A stretch of 43,911 bases of DNA from an uncultured Blautia sp. (GTDB lineage Bacteria; Bacillota; Clostridia; Lachnospirales; Lachnospiraceae): assembly GCA_945864225.1 (NCBI GenBank), contig CAMBAL010000016.1:1-43911 (forward strand), read 5' to 3'. The number at the start of each line of letters is the position of its first letter. Within the stretch, counting starts at the first letter, position 1. Below the pieces are notes generated by a model, which had not been told where the DNA came from, searched no databases, and was given only the letters and a program-made list of their open reading frames with translations. Below, piece by piece: positions 32,480 through 41,317 of the stretch. The translations under genes and the position numbers were made by a program.

Positions 32480-34879
32480 TTATCTGGCAGTCAGCAGCTC
32501 CAGAAGCGCTCCGTATAAATCCTGATTCACCTTCATGGAATTCAACTCTGCAGCAAGTACAGAAACCTCTTTTTCTCTCTGAATTACTTCATACAGCTGA
32601 TCCTTCAGCCTGAATTCGATCTCTGCCTGATTCAGGAATTCGAAGCAGCGTTCTTCTGTTCTGTTTCTGCATGCTGTATACTGCGGATCCACCGTGATCT
32701 TTACCATCTGTTTTACCAAAACACACGGAACAGAAACAATCACTGCCTGTTTCCTGCTGTCGTAGGAGATATCCTCTGCATCCACGGAATTTCCATCCAC
32801 TGTAATCTTCACAGAAGCTGCAGCTTCTTTCTGATATCCGGTCAGTTCCACTGTATACCGGCGTTTCTCCGGAATCAGAGTCAGATCTCCGCTGGCAGGC
32901 AGAATCGTAAATACATTTTCATGCTCTTCTGTATACTGCATTTCTGTGATCACACACTGTTTCTTTTCATACGCACAGGTTTCGTTGTCATCTTCGTACA
33001 GGGCAAATTTCCCTTCCGCACCTGCGTACACATGGATTCTCAGAGAATCCGGATTTTTGGAAGCCTGCGCTCCACTGATCTCATCTGTAAAAGGTACGAT
33101 TCCGCCCGCCTTTGCAAGGACCGGAATACTGTCCAGTGTACGGTACATATCCAGTGTCCGTCCGCCTCTGTACATCATGCCTGTAAAGATATCATACCAG
33201 ATACCTTCCGGAAGCCATACCTTCACCTTTGCCGTATTCAGATCTCTGACGCGGGGCGTGGTCACAGGAGCAGCCATCAGCTCTGTACCGAACATATACT
33301 GATTTCTTCTCTCATATGCATCCCTTTCTTCCGGATAGTCATAGTACATGGGAAGAACCAGCGGAAGGTTTTCCTGATAACTTCTGTAATTCATGGTATA
33401 CAGATAAGGGATCATGGCATGGCGCAGACGAAGTGCTTCTCCCATGGCGATTTCCGTTTCTTTCTTAAATCTCCAGGGTTCTTTTCCGTTAAATTCACTG
33501 CTGGAACTGTGAAGTCTCATGATCGGGGAAAAGACACCTAACTGGGTCCAGCGGGCTGTCATTTCATCGTTTTTATAACCCAGCATATGGCCTCCAATAT
33601 CATGACTCCACCAGCCATATCCGATATTTGAAGCTGTTTCCGTAAAGTATGGCTGGAAATCCAGAGACTCCCAGGTAATCAGCGAGTCTCCGGAAAATCC
33701 TACCGGATAACGATGGCTTCCCGGACCGGCATATCTGGAAAAAGTCATGGGACGCTTGCCGTTTCTTCTGCTGTCCAAGAAATGAAAATGATTAAAAATC
33801 CACAGCGGATCCAGTCCTTCAATCTTGCAGTTGCTGCCCTGCTGCCAGTCGATCCACCAGAAATCCACACCTTCCTCTTCTCTCGGATGATGCAGATATT
33901 TGAAATAAGCCTCCATAAATTCCGGATCAGCCGGATCGCAGACTACCGGGTTTTCCGCCTCTGTATCCACGCCCATGGCTTTGGCCATTTCCTCATACAT
34001 CTCCTCATGAGCCTGCACACCATCCGCCGGATGAACATTCAGCGTTGTGCGCATCCCTCTGTCATGAAGCCATTTCAAAAAGCGCTTCGGATCCGGAAAA
34101 AAGTCTTTGTTCCAGGTGTATCCGGTCCATCCGCTTCCGTATTTCGGATCAATATCCACCAGATGCCAGTCCATGTCGATAACTGCCACAGTAAAGGGAA
34201 TGTTTTCCCTGTCAAACCGTTTCATCAGCTCCATATAGGACTCTTCGGTATATTTGTAATAACGGCTCCACCAGTTTCCCAGAGCGAATCTTGGGAGCAT
34301 CGGCGTTTTTCCGCACAGGCGGTAAAAATCATTAAGAGCCACCTTATAGTCATGACCATATCCAAAAAAGTACAGATCCCGGATGCCCTTTTTTCTCGGT
34401 TCGATCCATCCGTCCGGCAGTAATATCTGAGACTTGCTGTCATCAATCACAGAATATCCAAATCCGGAAACCACACCATGTTCCAGCGGGATCTCGCCGT
34501 CAGCCTCATCAAGCGTTCTTGCTGTTCCGCCAAGGTCATGGATTTCCTCCCCGTAATGCCAGATACTGTGGTAGGCACTTAAGTTTCCTTTTACCTGTAT
34601 GCTCAGTCCATGACCGGAAAATTCTTTCTCGTTATAAATAAGATGTATCCGCGAAGTATGAATTTCAATTCCGTCTCCATCAGATATCACTCTGTAATCT
34701 GTCTCAGGAAAGTCCCGGAAAAATACCATCTGCGTAGGTCTGTCTTCAAACACGCCATCCTCACTGTACTCCAATCGGATCAGCCCTTCTGTGAGAAGGG
34801 TGATCCGATATTTATCACCAGTGATCATATTGGCAGCCAGAGCAGCGGGACGGGTTTCAACTTTGTAAATATCCTGCAT
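32480..34879 (-). CDS. GH31 family alpha-glycosidase
   Basis: A 799-residue cytosolic enzyme. It has an N-terminal beta-sandwich, the (beta/alpha)8 barrel with nucleophile Asp in DFWWIDWQQG (about 370), acid/base Asp in VGFSGDSLITWESL (about 435), IGYGWWSHDIGGHM after it, and C-terminal beta domains. GH31 includes alpha-glucosidases, alpha-xylosidases and related enzymes; WWIDWQQG differs from the KTDFGE nucleophile block of YicI-type alpha-xylosidase, so I leave the substrate open. ATG 34879 follows AAAGGAG and is preferred to 34951. It is the last gene of module C and would cleave the imported saccharide. A long C-terminal helical tail (about 740-799) is unusual. Confidence 0.92.
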   Translation of the reverse strand: MQDIYKVETRPAALAANMITGDKYRITLLTEGLIRLEYSEDGVFEDRPTQMVFFRDFPETDYRVISDGDGIEIHTSRIHLIYNEKEFSGHGLSIQVKGNLSAYHSIWHYGEEIHDLGGTARTLDEADGEIPLEHGVVSGFGYSVIDDSKSQILLPDGWIEPRKKGIRDLYFFGYGHDYKVALNDFYRLCGKTPMLPRFALGNWWSRYYKYTEESYMELMKRFDRENIPFTVAVIDMDWHLVDIDPKYGSGWTGYTWNKDFFPDPKRFLKWLHDRGMRTTLNVHPADGVQAHEEMYEEMAKAMGVDTEAENPVVCDPADPEFMEAYFKYLHHPREEEGVDFWWIDWQQGSNCKIEGLDPLWIFNHFHFLDSRRNGKRPMTFSRYAGPGSHRYPVGFSGDSLITWESLDFQPYFTETASNIGYGWWSHDIGGHMLGYKNDEMTARWTQLGVFSPIMRLHSSSSEFNGKEPWRFKKETEIAMGEALRLRHAMIPYLYTMNYRSYQENLPLVLPMYYDYPEERDAYERRNQYMFGTELMAAPVTTPRVRDLNTAKVKVWLPEGIWYDIFTGMMYRGGRTLDMYRTLDSIPVLAKAGGIVPFTDEISGAQASKNPDSLRIHVYAGAEGKFALYEDDNETCAYEKKQCVITEMQYTEEHENVFTILPASGDLTLIPEKRRYTVELTGYQKEAAASVKITVDGNSVDAEDISYDSRKQAVIVSVPCVLVKQMVKITVDPQYTACRNRTEERCFEFLNQAEIEFRLKDQLYEVIQREKEVSVLAAELNSMKVNQDLYGALLELLTAR

Positions 34880-34916
34880 GATTCTGTCTCCTTTATGTAA
34901 TCCTTTCGCTGTTCCA

Positions 34917-35738
34917 TCAGCCTTTGACTGCTGATGCTGCAATACCTGCAATAAACTGCTTCTGGAAGAACAGATAAATCAGCAGTACCGGGATAATGGA
35001 AATTGCAGTCGCCGCAAACAATGCGCCATAGTCTGTGGAATACTGTCCGTTGAACATCTTCAGTCCTACTGCCAGAAGCTGTTTTTCCTGTGTATTGATT
35101 ACCAGATACGGCCACAGGAAGTCTTCCCATGTCCAGAGGAACTGGAAGATCGCGATACTGGAAATTCCATTCTTTGACATTGGAAATACAATTCTCTGAA
35201 AAATGTAAAACTCATTGGCTCCGTCAATTCTTGCCGCTTCCAGAATCTCGTCCGGCAGAGAAGAAATGTGCTGTTTCATCATAAAGATTCCGAATCCGCT
35301 GAACATTGCAGGGATGATCAGTGCTTTATAGCTGTCCATCCATCCAAAGCTCTGGATCATGGAATATTTCGGAATGATCGTTACACACCAGGGAACCATC
35401 ATTGTGGAAAGAACAAATCCGAAAATCAGATTTCTTCCCTTAAACTTATATTTGCTCAGTACAAATCCGCAAAGGGTACTTGTATAAACCACCAGAACAG
35501 TCACTACCAGCGTTACTACTAAACTGTTTATAAAAAATCTCAGGAAGTTAAAATGCGCATTCATATTCACATAATTATCCAGAATAAATTCCTGAGGAAG
35601 AAGATGCTGTTCCAGTGCCATGATTTCACTGTTCTTCTTGAAAGAGGAGCACAGCATCCATACAAACGGATAAACCGTAATCACTCCAAGCATAAGAAGA
35701 AGGATATTCAATGCAATACTGCTTATTTTTCTTCTCAT
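34917..35738 (-). CDS. Carbohydrate ABC transporter permease (MalG-like), module C
   Basis: A 273-residue CUT1 permease with about six membrane helices, the EAA loop LEAARIDGANEFYIFQRIVF and a typical C-terminus, FIAGIAASAVKG. It sits nine bases after the MalF-like gene and 37 bases before GH31, in the LacI-regulated operon. The GH31 partner suggests an alpha-linked oligosaccharide substrate. Confidence 0.93.
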   Translation of the reverse strand: MRRKISSIALNILLLMLGVITVYPFVWMLCSSFKKNSEIMALEQHLLPQEFILDNYVNMNAHFNFLRFFINSLVVTLVVTVLVVYTSTLCGFVLSKYKFKGRNLIFGFVLSTMMVPWCVTIIPKYSMIQSFGWMDSYKALIIPAMFSGFGIFMMKQHISSLPDEILEAARIDGANEFYIFQRIVFPMSKNGISSIAIFQFLWTWEDFLWPYLVINTQEKQLLAVGLKMFNGQYSTDYGALFAATAISIIPVLLIYLFFQKQFIAGIAASAVKG

Positions 35739-35747
35739 AACAGCCTC

Positions 35748-36626
35748 CTATTCTTCCGTTCCGGAAACCCGGAAGGATAACCATGAAAATACTGCGGTAA
35801 TGACAAACAGTACAAAGGATAATGCGGATGCATAACCAAAGTTATATTTCACAAAAGCTTCATCATAAATAATGTAAGAAGCCAGATAAGTTGCAGTACC
35901 GGGACCGCCTTCGGTCATGATCAGGATCTGTACATATGCCTGAATGTAAGCAATGATAGAGTTGATCACTACAAACAAAGTCATTGGCTTCAGAAGCGGC
36001 AGTGTGATATAACGGAAAGTCTGCCATGCGTTGGCTCCGTCCACTTTGGCTGCTTCCAGAGCATCTGCCGGAAGGGAATAAAGTCCCGCCATATACATTA
36101 CGACTGCATATCCGAAATCTTTCCAGATCGTCATGAGCATGACTGCGATCAGTGCTGTCTTCGGATTCATCAGCCAGTTCACGTCCAGTCCGAAGATCTG
36201 ATTGATCGTACCGATCTGGGGATTGTACATGAATTTCCATACAAATGCCACAGCTACCATAGGTGTAACTACCGGCATGTAATAAACTGCCCGGAAAAAG
36301 CTCTTATACTTAATAAGTGTGGAATAAATCGCATATGCAATTCCAAGTCCCAGACCTACACGGAAAATAATGACCACAACCGAAAAGATCAGTGTATTTA
36401 ACATCGACTTTCCGAACAGACCGCTGGTAAATACATCTTTGTAGTTCTCCAGTCCCAGGAAATTATAAGTTCCACTCAAAGGGTTCCATTCATGAAAGCT
36501 TCCTGCAAATGCGATTCCGATAGGGATAATGAGAAACACGGAAAAGAAGATTACCATTGCAGCTACCACAATATTTCTCAATATAATTTCGCTTTTACTC
36601 TGCAGGGGATGAGTCTTTTTGAACAT
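35748..36626 (-). CDS. Sugar ABC transporter permease (MalF-like), module C
   Basis: A 292-residue CUT1 permease with EAA loop LEAAKVDGANAWQTFRYITL. ATG 36626 follows GGGAGG at nine bases; a TTG directly before it is less likely. It pairs with the 34917-35738 product. Unlike modules A and B, the 44-base gap to the solute-binding-protein gene has no hairpin. Confidence 0.93.
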   Translation of the reverse strand: MFKKTHPLQSKSEIILRNIVVAAMVIFFSVFLIIPIGIAFAGSFHEWNPLSGTYNFLGLENYKDVFTSGLFGKSMLNTLIFSVVVIIFRVGLGLGIAYAIYSTLIKYKSFFRAVYYMPVVTPMVAVAFVWKFMYNPQIGTINQIFGLDVNWLMNPKTALIAVMLMTIWKDFGYAVVMYMAGLYSLPADALEAAKVDGANAWQTFRYITLPLLKPMTLFVVINSIIAYIQAYVQILIMTEGGPGTATYLASYIIYDEAFVKYNFGYASALSFVLFVITAVFSWLSFRVSGTEE

Positions 36627-36670
36627 CAATGCTTACCTCCCTCTATCTCTGTTACAGGTTTTCTTCCTGA

Positions 36671-38047
36671 TTATTTTGCATACGCATAAAGATTTTCCAC
36701 GGATTCAAAGGAGCTGTTCTTCATATCTTTGATAATATTCTCCTGTGCCTCATCAAGAGCTGTTTCAATATCAACACCGTTGAAGAAGATATCCTGTCCT
36801 GCTTTCTTCAGAGAAGTTTCCACTGTGGATGGCATCGGGCCCGGCCAGATGTAATGGTCAATGTGCTCGGAAAGTACTTTCAGAGACGGATTTTCCAGAA
36901 TCTTTTCATTATCTGCCAGGGATTTCTTAGCCGGGAAAGTACTCATGGCAAGGTTGAACGCAACCTGTGCATCATCGTTTGCAAGGAAGTATTTCACAAA
37001 ATCCTGTGCAACTGCCTGCTGGTCAGCCGGTGCATTCTTGTTCACACCAAAGGTGGATTCACCATTGTAACGGTTGTATGCATATGGTTCTCCGTCAAAT
37101 GTAGGAATTTCAAATACGCCGAAATCAATGTCACTCCAGGTTGTATTCAGAGTGTTGTAGAAATGCCCCCACTGAATAACCATTGCGGACTGACCCTGTC
37201 CAAAGCTGTCAGAACCTTTTTCACCGAAATCCTTGGAGCCGACACCGTCTGTTTCATACATATCTACCAGCATCTGCATTACCTGTTTCATTGCATCAGA
37301 ATTTACATTCGGAGTTTTTCCGTCTTCCTGGAACAGGTTTTCACCCAGCTGATAATTCAGGCCGAGAAGGTAGTTCTGATGGAAGTCATCATTAAAGTTC
37401 AGACCTGCCTGAATCAGTTTGTCGCCGTCTTTAATGGTCAGTTTCTTTGCAACTTCCCGCATTTCATCCCATGTTTTCGGAATGTCTTCGTCGGTAAGTC
37501 CTGCTTCTTCCCACATTTTTTTGTTATAATATACAGAACCGGTCATCATGCCATAGTCAATATAGTAAACATTACCGTCAATCACATGAGCATCCACACC
37601 TGTAAAGTCTGCCTGAAGGTCTTCCAGCGGAATATCAAGAGGTGCCAGATAGTTGATCAGGTTCTCATGATAGCTGTTATGAATGTTGAAAATTGCCGGT
37701 CCCTTTTCTCCGTCCAGAGCCAGTGGAAGCTTGGTCCAGTAATCTTCCCACGGGTTGTTCACCAGTTTGATGGATACATTCGGATGAATTGCGGTATATC
37801 CGTCAATTACCTGCTGGAAAAGATCATCGCTGCCCCATTCCCATAATTCTATGGAAATATCTTTTCCATCATTGATTTCTACAGTAAGATCATATTTAAT
37901 CGTGTCACCGAAAGGTTCCTTCGGCACATCTGCCTTTGCCTCGGTTTTTTCTTCTGCTTCCTTTTTCTCAGTGCTTCCGCCACATCCTGCTAATCCTGTT
38001 ACTGCCAGTACAGCTGCCATCATGGCTGCAAGCATTTTCTTCTTCAT
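36671..38047 (-). CDS. CUT1 sugar-binding lipoprotein, module C
   Basis: A 458-residue lipoprotein. The signal MKKKMLAAMMAAVLAVTG leads to a clear lipobox, LAGCGGS, followed by a Lys/Glu-rich linker and a type 1 solute-binding domain (IELWEWGSDDLFQQVIDGY, GSVYYNKKMWEEAGL, YNGESTFGVNKNAPADQQ). ATG 38047 is chosen over 38053 because GAGG is then seven bases upstream. It leads module C and its promoter carries the TTTAGCGCTAAA operator, so it is probably repressed by the divergent LacI protein. Confidence 0.93.
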   Translation of the reverse strand: MKKKMLAAMMAAVLAVTGLAGCGGSTEKKEAEEKTEAKADVPKEPFGDTIKYDLTVEINDGKDISIELWEWGSDDLFQQVIDGYTAIHPNVSIKLVNNPWEDYWTKLPLALDGEKGPAIFNIHNSYHENLINYLAPLDIPLEDLQADFTGVDAHVIDGNVYYIDYGMMTGSVYYNKKMWEEAGLTDEDIPKTWDEMREVAKKLTIKDGDKLIQAGLNFNDDFHQNYLLGLNYQLGENLFQEDGKTPNVNSDAMKQVMQMLVDMYETDGVGSKDFGEKGSDSFGQGQSAMVIQWGHFYNTLNTTWSDIDFGVFEIPTFDGEPYAYNRYNGESTFGVNKNAPADQQAVAQDFVKYFLANDDAQVAFNLAMSTFPAKKSLADNEKILENPSLKVLSEHIDHYIWPGPMPSTVETSLKKAGQDIFFNGVDIETALDEAQENIIKDMKNSSFESVENLYAYAK

Positions 38048-38098
38048 AATCATACCTCTTCTTTCTTGTTATTTTGGATTACGTTTTTCTTCTTATAT

Positions 38099-38126
38099 AG
38101 TTTAGCGCTAAATCTATTGCTAAACT
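38099..38126. promoter_or_regulatory. LacI-type operator upstream of module C
   Basis: TTTAGCGCTAAA (38101-38112) is a perfect palindrome with the central CG/GC typical of LacI-family operators. It is nested in a longer inverted repeat, AGTTTAGC (38099-38106) with GCTAAACT (38119-38126). On the minus strand TATATA just downstream is a plausible -10, which would place the operator between -35 and -10. Confidence 0.75.
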
Positions 38127-38242
38127 ACCATATCTCTTAAATTCCGTCAACAGAATTTTGTTTTTTCATCATTTTACACAGCGATTAGTATATATATTTA
38201 TGCATTATTAACAAGAGTGGTTTATTTGCAAAAGAATGCTCC

Positions 38243-38271
38243 TTGCTTTTCTATGCTTTATATAGTATAAT
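38243..38271 (+). promoter_or_regulatory. promoter of the lacI-family gene
   Basis: TTGCTT (38243-38248) and TATAAT (38266-38271) are 17 bases apart on the plus strand, 113 bases before the regulator's ATG. The rest of the 38048-38384 gap is AT-rich with no other feature seen beyond the operator. Confidence 0.65.
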
Positions 38272-38384
38272 ATAAACAAATAATATCACGGAATTTAGAT
38301 TTATTAAATCTTTTCCTTTGATTATTTCGGAATTTATAAATCATTTGAGTTTATAGAATAAACTTTACAGAAAAGAGGTTCCCT

Positions 38385-39404
38385 ATGACTTTAAAAGACA
38401 TTGCTGACAAAGCCGGTGTCAGCATGATGACGGTTTCCAATGTCATCAACGGAAAAAACAACCGCGTTTCCGCCAAAACAATTGAAAAAGTAAATGCCAT
38501 TATCAAAGAATGCGGATATGTTCCCAATCTCAGTGCCCGAAGCCTGACCAACAAAACTTCTTCTATTATCGGAATCATTATCCATCTTGATGACGACGCT
38601 CTTGATGAGAACTATCTGGAAAATCCCTATGTCAGTACGATGATAGGCACCATCGAAAAAGAACTCCGCCGTAATGGCTACTACACGATGGTTCGTTCTG
38701 TCTCCAGAAAATCAGATATCACTCTTGTCTTAAAAAACTGGAATGTAGACGGATTTATCTTTCTTTATCCCGATGAACACGACTATCTTCGTCAGTTTAT
38801 TGAATCCGCCCCCTGCCCGGTTGCTATTTTTGACAGTCATCTGAATATTCCCGGTCTGATCAACGTCTGTTCCGATGATGAAAAAGGACTCTATCTTGCC
38901 ACAAAATATATGATCAACCGGGGACATTCTCATATTGCCTTTGTAGCTGATTATAAAGATAACTACCTGCTCACCCGCCGTTTTCAGGGATACTGCAGGG
39001 CATTGGAGGAATGCGGAATCCCATTCCGGGAAGAATTTGTTTTTCCGTATTCCCCATCCTATGAGGGAGGTATTTCGGCAGGCAAGGAGATTGCCTCCCG
39101 GTCGCTGAAAGCTACCGCGGCGGTAACCACCGCAGATATCTGTGCGATCGGAATCATGGAGGGTGCGCGTCTGGGCGGGCTTCGGGTTCCTGTGGATCTG
39201 TCCGTGATCGGATACGATAATCTGAACCTGTGCCAGTATACTTCCCCGAAACTTACTTCCATTTCCCAGAATATTCCGCGCAAGGCGCTTCTGGCCACCC
39301 AGCTTCTCCTGAATAAGATCAAAGGAGAGCAAAATGACTCTCCTGACCAGGTAACAATGGATGTGGAAATTGTGGAACGGCAGTCCGTTATTTCCCTGTT
39401 CTGA
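38385..39404 (+). CDS. LacI-family transcriptional regulator of module C
   Basis: A 339-residue repressor. The N-terminal helix-turn-helix and hinge (LKDIADKAGVSMMTVSNVIN, VNAIIKECGYVPNLSARSL) are canonical; the rest is the periplasmic-binding-protein-like effector domain (IIGIIIHLDDDALDEN, GHSHIAFVADYKDNYLLTRR, LSVIGYDNLNLCQYTSPKLTS). AAGAGG precedes the ATG. It is divergent from module C and probably represses it via TTTAGCGCTAAA, released by a sugar. It may be transcribed together with the methyltransferase gene 32 bases downstream. Confidence 0.93.
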   Translation: MTLKDIADKAGVSMMTVSNVINGKNNRVSAKTIEKVNAIIKECGYVPNLSARSLTNKTSSIIGIIIHLDDDALDENYLENPYVSTMIGTIEKELRRNGYYTMVRSVSRKSDITLVLKNWNVDGFIFLYPDEHDYLRQFIESAPCPVAIFDSHLNIPGLINVCSDDEKGLYLATKYMINRGHSHIAFVADYKDNYLLTRRFQGYCRALEECGIPFREEFVFPYSPSYEGGISAGKEIASRSLKATAAVTTADICAIGIMEGARLGGLRVPVDLSVIGYDNLNLCQYTSPKLTSISQNIPRKALLATQLLLNKIKGEQNDSPDQVTMDVEIVERQSVISLF

Positions 39405-39436
39405 ATTCTGAAAGTCCCAAAAGAAAGGAGGCAGCA

Positions 39437-40324
39437 ATGTCTGACATTATCAAAATCACTGATTCTACTGCCCCGGAGTCTGATGCAGTAAAGCCTGACA
39501 TTATCGAAATCACCGATTTTGACGCACCGGAACTTGATATTTACGCCCGTCTCACTGAGAATCAGCTTCTCAACCGCCATGAACCGGAAAAAGGTCTCTT
39601 TATTGCCGAAAGTCCCAAAGTGGTGGAGCGCGCCCTGGATGCCGGATGCCAGCCGGTTTCCCTCCTTCTGGAACGCAAACATATTAAGGGCGAAGCAAAG
39701 CACATTATTGAAAGATGCCCGGATGTCCCGGTCTATACGTCAGACTTCGATGTCCTGAAACAGCTCACCGGCTTTCCCCTGACCCGGGGTGTTCTGTGTG
39801 CCATGCGCCGTCCTTCTCTTCCCTCCGTCGAAGAAGTCTGCCATGGCGCCCGGCGTATCGCCGTTCTGGAAAATGTGGTAAACCCTACCAATGTGGGAGC
39901 TATTTTCCGCTCTGCCGCAGCACTGAATATCGATGCTGTGCTCCTTACCCCCGCCTGCAGCAATCCGTTATACCGCCGGGCGATCAGAGTCAGCATGGGA
40001 ACTGTTTTCCAGATTCCATGGACCTATCTGGAATCTACGGACAGCAGTACCGATGAGAATCCCCGGACCGGAATCCGCAGCCTTCAGGAATTGGGATTCA
40101 AAACCGCCGCCATGGCGCTGAGTGACCAGGCTGTCAGCATCGATGACCCCCGGCTTATGGCAGAAGAACGTCTGGCAATTGTCCTGGGAACAGAAGGAGA
40201 CGGACTGGCTTCTTCCACCATCACAGACTGTGATTATACCGTATGTATTCCCATGTCTCACGGTGTGGATTCTCTGAATGTGGCTGCTGCCAGCGCCGTG
40301 GCGTTCTGGCAGCTTACGCGGTAA
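39437..40324 (+). CDS. SpoU/TrmH-family RNA 2'-O-methyltransferase
   Basis: A 295-residue SAM-dependent RNA methylase of the SPOUT class. The substrate-binding domain covers about residues 35-125 (KGLFIAESPKVVERAL, LTGFPLTRGVLCAM). The knotted domain has motif 1 NVVNPTNVGAIFRSAAALN, motif 2 VLGTEGDGL and motif 3 IPMSHGVDSLNVAAA. The target RNA (rRNA or tRNA) is not determinable. The first 36 residues are unusual: an 18-residue duplication, SDIIKITDSTAPESD and PDIIEITDFDAPELD, encoded by a 54-base tandem repeat (39440 and 39494). AAAGGAGG precedes the ATG. It is followed by a terminator at 40475. Confidence 0.92.
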   Translation: MSDIIKITDSTAPESDAVKPDIIEITDFDAPELDIYARLTENQLLNRHEPEKGLFIAESPKVVERALDAGCQPVSLLLERKHIKGEAKHIIERCPDVPVYTSDFDVLKQLTGFPLTRGVLCAMRRPSLPSVEEVCHGARRIAVLENVVNPTNVGAIFRSAAALNIDAVLLTPACSNPLYRRAIRVSMGTVFQIPWTYLESTDSSTDENPRTGIRSLQELGFKTAAMALSDQAVSIDDPRLMAEERLAIVLGTEGDGLASSTITDCDYTVCIPMSHGVDSLNVAAASAVAFWQLTR

Positions 40325-40389
40325 TATGACCAGTGTATTTTAGAAAATCCTGCGTTATTGATATATTTATTTGTGGACGATGTCCCGGC

Positions 40390-40467
40390 TCACCTGATAT
40401 CCACCACTCTTGCGGCAATTTTTTCGCGAAATCTCACATCATGTTCCACCACCAGCATGGTGGGAAA
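40390..40467 (-). pseudogene. C-terminal scrap of an ABC-F ATPase gene
   Basis: The minus strand reads FPTMLVVEHDVRFREKIAAR then VVDIR and a TGA at 40392-40390. VEHDxRFREKIA near a C-terminus is characteristic of Lsa-like ABC-F ribosome-protection ATPases. Nothing of the upstream gene remains; a terminator hairpin interrupts it. This is a short remnant, so the family call is tentative. Confidence 0.5.
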
Positions 40468-40474
40468 GAAGCAC

Positions 40475-40514
40475 AAAAAAGGATTCACAGATTTTTTCTG
40501 CGAATCCTTTTTTT
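40475..40514. terminator. terminator downstream of the methyltransferase gene
   Basis: GGATTCACAG pairs with CTGCGAATCC (one mismatch) around ATTTTTT, with an A-run before and seven T residues after on the plus strand. It is usable in both directions. Confidence 0.75.
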
Positions 40515-40591
40515 GCACTTTTATTAAAGTTTTCATCTGTCCGATACATTCTCCGGCATGTAAAAACTCTTCTCTTTCACATATTCCGTAT

Positions 40592-40868
40592 TTATGCTGC
40601 TGCTTTTTTCCCTTCCGTTTTTTCCAGAAGTTTCTTTACACCCTGTACTGCAACGATCACACCAAGGATCAAAAGCAGATTTCAGAATCATTCCCAGTGC
40701 AACTGCTTCAAGAATGAACAGCATGGAGGTCGTTGCAACAGCGCCGTTTGCTGTTATCTTGGAAACCACGCCGGCTTCATCCGCGGTAAATCCGTTGAAG
40801 GTTCCTGCTACAACGTCTGCAAATGCAGCGATTACCAGGATACAGAACAGCCAGCCAAAGATTGCTGC
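40592..40868 (-). pseudogene. internally deleted second copy of cstA
   Basis: Three pieces of cstA are joined on the minus strand. First, AAIFGWL (residues near 75-80 of the intact protein); then CILVIAAFADVVAGTFNG to LEAVALGMILK (matching the middle); then, in another frame, LLLILGVIVAVQGVKKLLEK to the stop TAA at 40594-40592. The first junction lies at GGCTGGC, a sequence present at both parental sites, which suggests deletion between short direct repeats. The fusion at the second junction is out of frame. It is preceded by a degraded T-box leader. The intact gene is at 18740-20437. Confidence 0.88.
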
Positions 40869-41140
40869 ATCTATCTGCAGCCTCTCATTACCGTCTTAAA
40901 GAACCCTTCTGCCCTCCTCTGCAAAACCAGCTCATCACATCCGCTCTGAGCTGCATCTTATCCTGCAGGGTCTTATGCAACGGTCTCTCCTGTAACGTGT
41001 AGAATACGTCCTCGTCTACTGACATTTCTGCGTTCAAAAGGAAGCTCCGGGATGATATCACACAAAAGGCGCTCTGCCGCTTCGCACCATATTGCGGTTC
41101 TCTGAAATCAAGTATCTTCTCGTGATGTGTCCCCTTCAAC
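40869..41140 (-). pseudogene. degenerate T-box leader of the cstA relic
   Basis: Stem I is nearly identical to the functional leader: GACACATCACGAGAAGATAC, AGAGAACCGC, TATGGTGCGAAGCGGCAGAG, CGGAGCTTCCTTTTGAACGC, AGTAGACGAGGACGT. The T-box GAGTGGTACC and the terminator are missing, because the sequence jumps from GAGAGGCTGCAG into cstA coding sequence. It cannot work as a T-box switch. A promoter-like TTGCTT, 17 bases, AAAAAC remains upstream. Confidence 0.85.
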
Positions 41141-41317
41141 GCTTTAACTATTAAAAAAATGTATATGTTTTTCACCTATTAGAGATAAAAAGCAAGATTA
41201 TATTTATACATATTTCACAGTTTTGTTCCTATGTTTTTTGTGCAAAATATCTTTCTTCCATTATCCCCGGATGGGCACAAACAAAGTCCAGCAGCGCGCT
41301 AGATCCCTTTAAACGTA

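Noticed and set aside
36854-37846. 330-codon plus-strand open frame
   Set aside because: Antisense of the module C solute-binding-protein gene, with no recognisable domain.
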